13,866 nucleotides of DNA from Christensenellaceae bacterium (GTDB lineage Bacteria; Bacillota; Clostridia; Christensenellales; DTU072), in assembly GCA_031260775.1 (NCBI GenBank), contig JAISKW010000154.1:1-13866 (forward strand). Reading direction: 5' to 3'. Positions 1 through 8,500 of this stretch are shown in pieces. Within the stretch, counting starts at the first letter, position 1; the number at the start of each line of letters is the position of its first letter. The notes under the pieces are model-generated. The model was not told the origin of the DNA. It did not search any database and saw only the letters and a program-made list of their open reading frames with translations. The position numbers and the translations under genes were made by a program.

Positions 1-3000
1 AACGTTGTTTTCGTCCTTATTATCGGCAATTACAAGAAGGTCTCTTCCGATTGTCACAAAGTACTTCGCCGGAATTACATGATATCCCGCAGTTTCGTAC
101 ACTAACTCATAGTTCGCAAGCACGACATTGTAATGCAACCCTGTTGTACCCGCTTCCGCAGTATCGCCGGCGGGGTAATAGTTAACGGGATATTCATACG
201 TCCCTGCGCCTAAGCTTGCTCCGCTTATTACGTTCTTATTGTTCACGGGCAGTTTTGTATTTAACAGAGCAATCAACGCCGCCTCTATTTTAATTCCGTC
301 GCCTACGAAGTAGTTACCGTCATCGTCGCGGTCGTTGCCCACCGTGTTCGAATACTTCAACGCCGTCGAAACGCCGAATTCTTCCCACGGCTTATTGTAT
401 TCAACCGTTACGCTGCCTTGATTGTAAACGCCGGCTGAAATTTCCTGCTGCACGGTTACGGTAATAGGTCTTTGAATAATGTAAACCCTTACATATTCGG
501 GCTGCGCGGACAATTCGTAGTAATCGGAGTTTACTTCGATGTTGAGCCTCATTACGTAGTAATACTGCATATTAGTTGGGTCTGCCGAGCAATACCCGCT
601 TGTTACGTCCGCCGAAGTCCTTGTAAAGTTCGTAATGTTATCGAACTTCCCGTCCTGAACGTTCTGCTCGATAGCCGTTTTCAAATCGCTATAAGTCGAA
701 TACCCCGTCGCCGTACCTTCGGTATCAACCGTGTTTAACAGCTGTGCAAAATGCCCCGCATAAGCTTCATACTGCGACGGAGTAATCTCGACGGAGAATC
801 CCGCGTCCTTTATGGCGTAGTTCGTACCGACTACGTCATAAATATAGCCGCTTATACTGTAATTCGCAAGGTTTTGCATTAGCGTTACGAGGTTATCGCC
901 GTAGTATTTTTCAATTCTGTTCGGCGAAGATAAGGCAACAAGAGCCTTTGAAATTGTAAACGTGCCGCCGCTCGAAACTATATCATAATTGGGATGAGTA
1001 ATGTTCTTCAGAATTAAGTTGTAAACTCCCGGCAACGGATAGTTCCCGGCAGTCACACCGAAGATGTTAGCTCCCGTACCCATACGAATCTCGTAGGTCA
1101 TATATGAATTATCTAACTCCTCGGCGGTTACCGTGGTTCCCGTTACCGCCGAACCGGCGACTATTGTGTAAAGCGAATTCCCGTTCAAAAGCGATACGCC
1201 CGTCGTAATGACCTGCTTATTTGCGATATAACCCGAGGATAACTGCGCGGTTCCCGTGCCGTATCTAAAGGTGTTTGCTTCCGTGTCGCCCTCAAACAGT
1301 TGCGCAACGGTTACCTCTAATGCCGCCTTTGTAATGACGTACCTTGCGGCGGTGGGAACCGTACCGGTGTTAATTACCGACAACGTGTAATTGTCAAAGC
1401 CCGTCAGAACGTTTGCGTTTAACGTATATGTGCCCGCATCGTAGTAAACGTACGCATTCAAATCGCCGTAGTTCGCTCCGTACGTGTTACGGCGTGTTTC
1501 GTTATACCCGAGATACAGCCTTATTATTTCGCTTAAATAAACATCATTGTCCTGCTCGGCAGGCGGCAGCGTTGCCTTGTACTCGGCAAGCAACGTTGCC
1601 TTGAGCGTGTTAAGCTCCGTACCTGTTAAAAGCAGACCCTCTCTGTATATTAATACCGCCGCGTCGTCAAAACTGATATAGTTTTTATCTAACGAGCCCA
1701 AGCCCCTCTTAACGCCGTAAACCGAGGTTAAACCGGAAGGAACTTCAAACTCGATATTCAGTTTTGTAATCCTTAACGTAAGCGTATTCGTCAACGTGCC
1801 ACTAAGCGTAAACCGTGCATTTGGGTCGTTATCGTAAAGCGTAACCGAATACTCGCCGCTCTTTACCGCTCCCGCGTTGCCGTTTGCGTCGATATACTGT
1901 ACGTTTGCTCCGGTAAAGACGAACGCAATATACGTCGTTTCGTCCTTGAAGTAGTTCATAAGGAACGTGTTGTTTGCCCTAATTGAACCCTCAACCTGCG
2001 CAGTGAGCGCGGTTTCCATATTACCGATAGCCACAAGCACGTTTGCGCGCGTCCTTTGGAGATATTTAAGTCCCTTCTGCGAATTGTAAAGTTCTTTTAC
2101 CGCCTCCCAATTGGCGATGCGGATCTCCACACCTTTGCTTGTATCCGTTGATTGCAAGTATGCCGTGTTCATTGCCGCACGCAACTGCGCGATAAAGTCG
2201 GCAAATTCGCCGGTGATATAGTTCCCCGTTTGCTCGTATTCGGGAGTTTGACCCGTGACGTTGTAGAAGTTACGGATAAGCGGCAACGACATATTTCCGC
2301 CGCCCGTTGCGCTCAATATTGCCTTGCTCGTGCCGTCGTACTTTTTAGAGAGCTGGTCGCCGATATAAAGGCTCACGTCCCTTTCGGTTATCGTGAAAAC
2401 ATAATGCTCGCCGTAAGCGAAAATCGCAGTATGATTATTGTCCGTTGACTTCACGGTAATATCGTAAACTCCGACCTCCCTCGTATCCGTTTTATCCACA
2501 TTATTAAACTCGAACAAGATGTTGCTGCGATTCAGATTTGTGGGGTTATCCTGCAGTATATAATAGCTTTCCTCGGTGATATCGAACTCATTAATTAACA
2601 CATTGTTCGTATATGTGCGCGTAAGCGTTGCAGGGTACATTACAATCTGCGCAACATATTTAATTATAGAGTATTTGTACTCCCGTGGGTTCCCTTTAAG
2701 GCCCCAATTAAGAACAAAGTTGCTTGAAAGAGCAAACGCGTTAGCGATTGAATAATACCCCGTAGAAAGAACGTTTATCGCCTCGCCTCCCGCGATATCC
2801 AACGATATATTCGCAAGAACTCCGTTATCGACTGCAACTGCAGTTGATAAAATATTACCGAAGTAGTCGCGTACGATATATCTGCCCGTGCCCGCGGCGG
2901 CGGAATTCGAAACCGTTAATACATGCGGCGCGCCCGTATACTCCGAGGACACAACGTAATATGTGCTTTCTTCAACGAGCGTAGATACTCCGCCCAAAAC

Positions 3001-5583
3001 CTCGATATATAGCTGTTTGGGATAAATTACTATTGTTATATCGGCTTTCACACCGTCGGTTAAAACGTAGTTCAGGCTGTTAGGTCCTGCTATTCCGAAC
3101 GTATAACCCGAAACGTTCGTCTTGTACGTGCCCGCCGCGCCGACCGTCGTATTACCCGCCATCGAAAGAATTATGCTGTCCTTTCTTATGCCGTCGTCAC
3201 CTATTACAAAATTCCCCGAATTGTCTAAATAATCCACCAACGACGAGTTCTTTACGCGTGCGGTAACGTTTTGCAAGCGCGTTGCGCCGTTGTCGTCCGT
3301 CATATATTCAAACGACAAGTCCGTAGAGAATACTCCGGTATCCGGGTTGCCTATGTTCGGCGTATATGTAATCAACCGTCCGTCTACAAAAATTTCGATA
3401 TCATCGCGGTGAATTTCGCGCCGCGTTATCGTGTAAATGCGTTCCGTACGGGGCTGCCCTCCGACAAGATACGGATATTCTCTAACGTCATAATTGCTGT
3501 CGGAGTTCGATAACGTCATTATATAGTCCCTGGCATTTATACTGATATTTGCGAACGATATCGTTATGTTGTTGCGGTTATAATCTGCTAATTCAACCGC
3601 ATCGCCGCCTATCGTTAAGAATAAATCGTAAGTAACCGACGGTAATTTGCCGTCGTATATTTTTGATATCGCACCGTTTGTGTCGTATTCGCCTGCTTCC
3701 GACGCATCCTTGTAGCGCAAGTAAATAAGCTTTTTGGTGATTTCGAAGAAGGTTTTATCTTGCTCATAATTGCTGTCGACTAAGAATACCGAATAGTTCG
3801 CTAATGTATTTAATGTGTTTACCGTGATTTTATATTTACCTACGCTCGCGCCGGTGAACCTTAAGAGCGATTTCCCGAAGAATAACTCCTCTGCATCGTC
3901 ACCGTCAACAAGACCCTCCGCCGCCGTGCCGCGCTTAGGAAGCACCGTATAATCATACATTGTTTCGGGCTCGTCCGCGCCAAATACCTTTGTAAGCTCG
4001 CCCGTTGCCTCAACGTATAATGCTCTTTTCGTTACCGAGTACAACGACCCGACATAATGCACGTCATAGTTCTTTAAGAATCTGTTTTCGGCATCCTTAA
4101 AATAATAAAGGTGCGTTATCTCGTGAGTGTGCTCATCCTCAATAATTTCATGAATTATTTCGATAGACGGCATAACGGCATCGGTATACTGATTGACGTC
4201 TTTAATATCCTTAACTTCGCCGTTTTCGTAATACTCAACGACAATTTTAACCTTCGCGTTGTTATAAGCGAGCAAGTCACGCGGAGCAAGTACCTGCTCT
4301 ACGGGGGTGTAACTCAAGAAGCCGTTGCCGTAAGCCGTTATCGTTTTGGGGATTATTGTGCCGTCGTTATTCTTTTGCACCGTTGACCCTACGGGCGTTA
4401 TGAACTCCTCTCCGTAAACCGACGAAAGGCTGTCCGCCTTTAGATACAACGGACGCGGCAAAATCTCCGCAGTTATCGTATCGATAAAATCGATATGATA
4501 GTTCGCATTCGTAAGTGTGCCGCGCAAAATCTTATGCACGCCAACGTCAACCGACATAAATAACAAATACACGTCGCCGCCGTCGCCGCTCATCGCGCCG
4601 TCCAAAAGCAGAGTGCCGTTGAAGGCGTCGCCGTCAAGCAAGCCTCTGTCGTTATTATCGGGGTTCAAATCGACGGCATTCGCGGCTTTTGTCTCGTTCA
4701 ACATAAGGATGTTCTGCGGATTGGTTCCGTCATAAATAAACGTCTGCCAAGAAATCGGAGTTACGGTTACATTACGCTGCAGTACGGTGTACGTACTGAG
4801 TGTTTTCCCGTTGCCGTCCGTAAAGCCTTGTACGCTTATTTGATAGTTGTTCGAAATAATCCCCGAAATATTAATCGTGTATGTGCCTGCGGGCGATTTC
4901 AAAGTCCATAAGTCTTGTTGAGCGCCGCTGCGCCTTGTGACAAGCGTGCCTCTTAAGTAAAAACCTTCGGCTACACGGAAGCCTAACGCCGTGTTTGGAG
5001 TAACATCGGCAAAGCCTGTTCCGGAGGCGGCATTGAGTCCGCCGGTTAGAGTGTCGCCGTAAGGCAACACCAACGTGATTTCGGCGCGCGTTGTCGAGTC
5101 GTAAATTCTGAATACTAAGTTTTGGTCGAAGCTATCCGAGCCGTAAATCCTTTCGGCGTAATCGGAGGTCAAAATAACCTGCTTTTTATTGACCGTAATG
5201 TACGAGCGTTCGGCGTCCTCTCTTGAGGTAAACACGCTGTTAAAATACTTGTCGCCGTTAAACTTGAATATTACATAATACTCGCCCGCGGCTCTGATAT
5301 CTTCAAGCGACTGGTGGTAATCCACAGCCTTATTTGAGAAAGCCGTCTCCACCTCCTGCGCAAAGTTCGCAACGGTGCGCGGAATAAACACGTACGAATA
5401 TACGTCGTCGGTGTTATAAACACGCGACTCCTCTCCCAACGAATACGTACTCGAATAAGTATTAAGCGAAATTTGCGGCAAGTTAATACCGATAAAATCA
5501 CCGTAAGTATACGAAAGCGGTTTATACGTTCCTATGGGATTCAAGCCGCCGCTGTTTTCGTACGCGACGGTGACAACGGCGTT
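1..5583 (-). repeat. Array of about fourteen MBG-type repeats, residues ~1360-3221
   Basis: Each unit shows, in order, a Y-G-[DSE] or Y-D-G turn, a G-x-Y-x-[IVL] strand, an N-Y-x-[IVL] strand and an I-T-K-x-x-[IL] linker to the next unit. Examples of the turn: Y1387-D1389, Y1507-S1509, Y1644-G1646, Y1750-E1752, Y2003-G2005, Y2442-G2444, Y2649-G2650, Y2921-D2923. Examples of the linker: I1975-L1979, I2079-R2082, I2632-L2635, I2777-A2781, I2904-L2908. This is the signature of MBG/YDG-type domains found in long bacterial surface proteins. Units are usually 90-140 residues; the one starting near 2426 is about 200 because of a helical insertion. The units are too diverged at DNA level to recombine easily. 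The array continues past the window. Confidence 0.8.
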
Positions 5584-8500
5584 AAGCCTGTCCGAAATTA
5601 TGATTCCGTAAGAGGTTTTCACGCAATACTTGTCGCTGCCCGTTGTGAACACGAGCCCCGCCGTAACGGTTTGACGCTTGTTGCCGCCCGTGAACTCCGA
5701 CGAATCGAAGCTCGTTTCAATAAACAACGTGCCGCTCGGGAACGCTAAGAAGTACGTACCGTCGTAACCCGAAAGCGCGGTGTTGCGCACGGGCGTTGCC
5801 GCGCTGAAGGGATACATCTGCGTTTTTCCGTTATCGAAGAACGCTATAATCGAAGCGTACAGCTCGGAGTTATCCTCTCTCTTTAACGAGAATTCCTCTC
5901 CTTCGATATATTTATCCTTAGGGAAATACCCTAATTCTATTTTCTGCAGCGTTTTAGGGCGGACATATATTTGCAGATATGCGTACCATTCCGAGCCGTC
6001 GCCGGTTTTGTAAATAACCCGTACGGTTCTTGCGCCGAGCGTTTCGTCGGTAACATCGTATCCCTCGGTATTTTCCGCGCTGATTACGGCGTTTTCGTCC
6101 TTGAGAACCGTTTGTACCATTGTTCCGCCCGAATAGTTAATGCGCAAAACTATTTGAGTAACGGGCAATTCCTGCCCTTGCGAAATCTGAACGAGCCCTA
6201 AATCGGGCAGTTCTATACCCGTTACCATGCGCGGCTGAAGCTTTACGACAATAGGAAGCCTTATACCCGTTTCCTCGCCGTCCGCCTTAAACGCAATATA
6301 AGGATACTGCGTACCCGTCGCATAGCGGTCGTAATTCGTAAGATAATATTCGTACGAACGCTTGTATTCCTCCACCGACTCGACAACGTGACCGTTGAAT
6401 ATTTCGGTTAAGTAAACCGCGTTACCGTACTTGCCGTCGGTGTATAAAAACTCTAATTTACGCCCTAATAAAGCGTCAAGATTTTGCAACTCTGCCGGGG
6501 TCAGTATACCCGTACCGACGGTTAACGACTCGATTACGGGGATTTCCGTACCCGTTTCCAAGCTCCACCTGACGCCCATAGGCTTAACGTCGGTAACGGC
6601 GAATTCCACATAAAGAATGTACGATAAATACGTTACCGTTGCCGTGGCCCTGCCCGTAACCGACGGAGGCAGCACGTCGTTGACCCAACCTACCGTTATT
6701 CCCGAGCCTTCGTAGCCCGCGCCGAAGGGAAGCGTTTCAATGCTGCCGTTCGCATAATAGAACACGAACACCGCGCCGTCCAACGCTTGGAACGCCGTTG
6801 ACTGCGTAAACGTCATAATAATGTCGTCGGTTGAGGCATAAACAAGCTTGTCGGGGTTCCTAAGCATTCTGAACGGATTTTCCGCGGGAGTGTTCTCCGA
6901 AATGGTTAAGAATAAATCGCCGATTACCCTTATTGCGTCGGAATAATCAAAATAGTTTTGCACAAACGTGATATCGACCAAAGCGGTAGTCGTATCGGGC
7001 AAGTTAAGAACCAAGTTATATGTAGGGCTGTTGGGCAAATACGAGCTGAATGCGGTGATTCCCGCCGCCGCATTGTTCTCGACGACCTCATACTCCGACG
7101 GATAAACTGCATTTTCATGCCTCCCTCCGCTCATTTCGATAATTTTCGTCTTGCCGTTCTCGTAAATAGCTTTGAAGTAATACTTTGTCGGGTCGAAGTT
7201 TGCGCCGCGGGGATATGTTCCTAACGACTGCGTAATTTCGACGTCGGTATCCTGCGCACCCGCCAAAGAACCCGTTTCGGGACGCTTGAACAGTGTGATT
7301 TTCAGCTGTCCCGGCCCGTTATCCGTACTTTCCGTCCTCGCAATCTTATCCGTGACCGAAATCTCAAACGATGCCGAAAGATTCTTATTTGCCGTATGGT
7401 TTATCGTTACAACTTTAATTCCGTCGCCGTGCGTAAAGTACAAAAACAACCCTCTGATATCGCCGCTCGCGCCGTTCTTAATTGCGGGGAACTCCTCCGC
7501 GCCGCTCTTTTTATCGGTGACGGTTATTTCCCAGTCCGCCGATACCGTGTCCGCAGTGAACGCTTCCGTGACCCAATCCACCCCCGAGTACTTGACGTAA
7601 AGCATCAATCCCGCGAGATTAAACGCATATTTACCGTATCTTTCGTTCCTCACGTTGGTTGTCGAAACCGAAAGTGACGGGTCTTGCGGGTTATACACGT
7701 AGTAGGGATTTATAGGCGTTCCGACGGAGGGCGGCGACAAGATGATAATTTGCTCAACGCCCTCTATAACCGTAAGCGGAAAATCCAAAAGCTCCTCGTC
7801 AAGCCCCGTTGAAAGAACCCTTATTTGCACGGTTTTTTTGCCGGCGGACGACGAATCGAAGCCTACGATATCGTTCAATGTGATTTTTATGTACGGAAGA
7901 ACCTCTCCCGAATTGGTAATCGGCGCACAATACAGTTCCGCAATTTGCTCGGCAAGAACGCTTATGTCCGAATTAGTTGTCGCGATAAGACTCGTAACGG
8001 TGTTAAAGACCTCGCCGTCCATGCGGATAAATCCGGTAGTTTCGCTGTTCAACGCGGTTTTAACGACGTCAAAATTAAAGGGTGAAGAGCCAATATATCT
8101 GCCGCCGTTGAACGCCGCCGTGTAGTTCTTCCGCCCGACGTCGCCCGCGCCGAACGACAGCACCGTGGATAGATATCCGCCGTTTTCGGTCAGTGTAGTT
8201 GTGTTAACAGGCACGTAATCTATTTCGCCGTTATTGTACGAGACCTTTAACGTCCACTCCTCCGACGGGTTATAAATAACGCCCGTGTAAACCTCGGTTA
8301 TTCTCGCGAACGTTTCCTCCGTGCCGTCTAATACAATTTTGCCTACCTCAATGTCCGAAACGCTCTTGTCGTTGACGTTAAAGCTCAAAACGAGCGGGGT
8401 TTCGGAGTAAATTCCCGTAGGGACGCCGTTTCTGTCCTTTACGTTAAAGTAAACTCTCAATTCGGTAGGCCCGTAGTTCTTCCAAACGTTGTTTTCGTCC

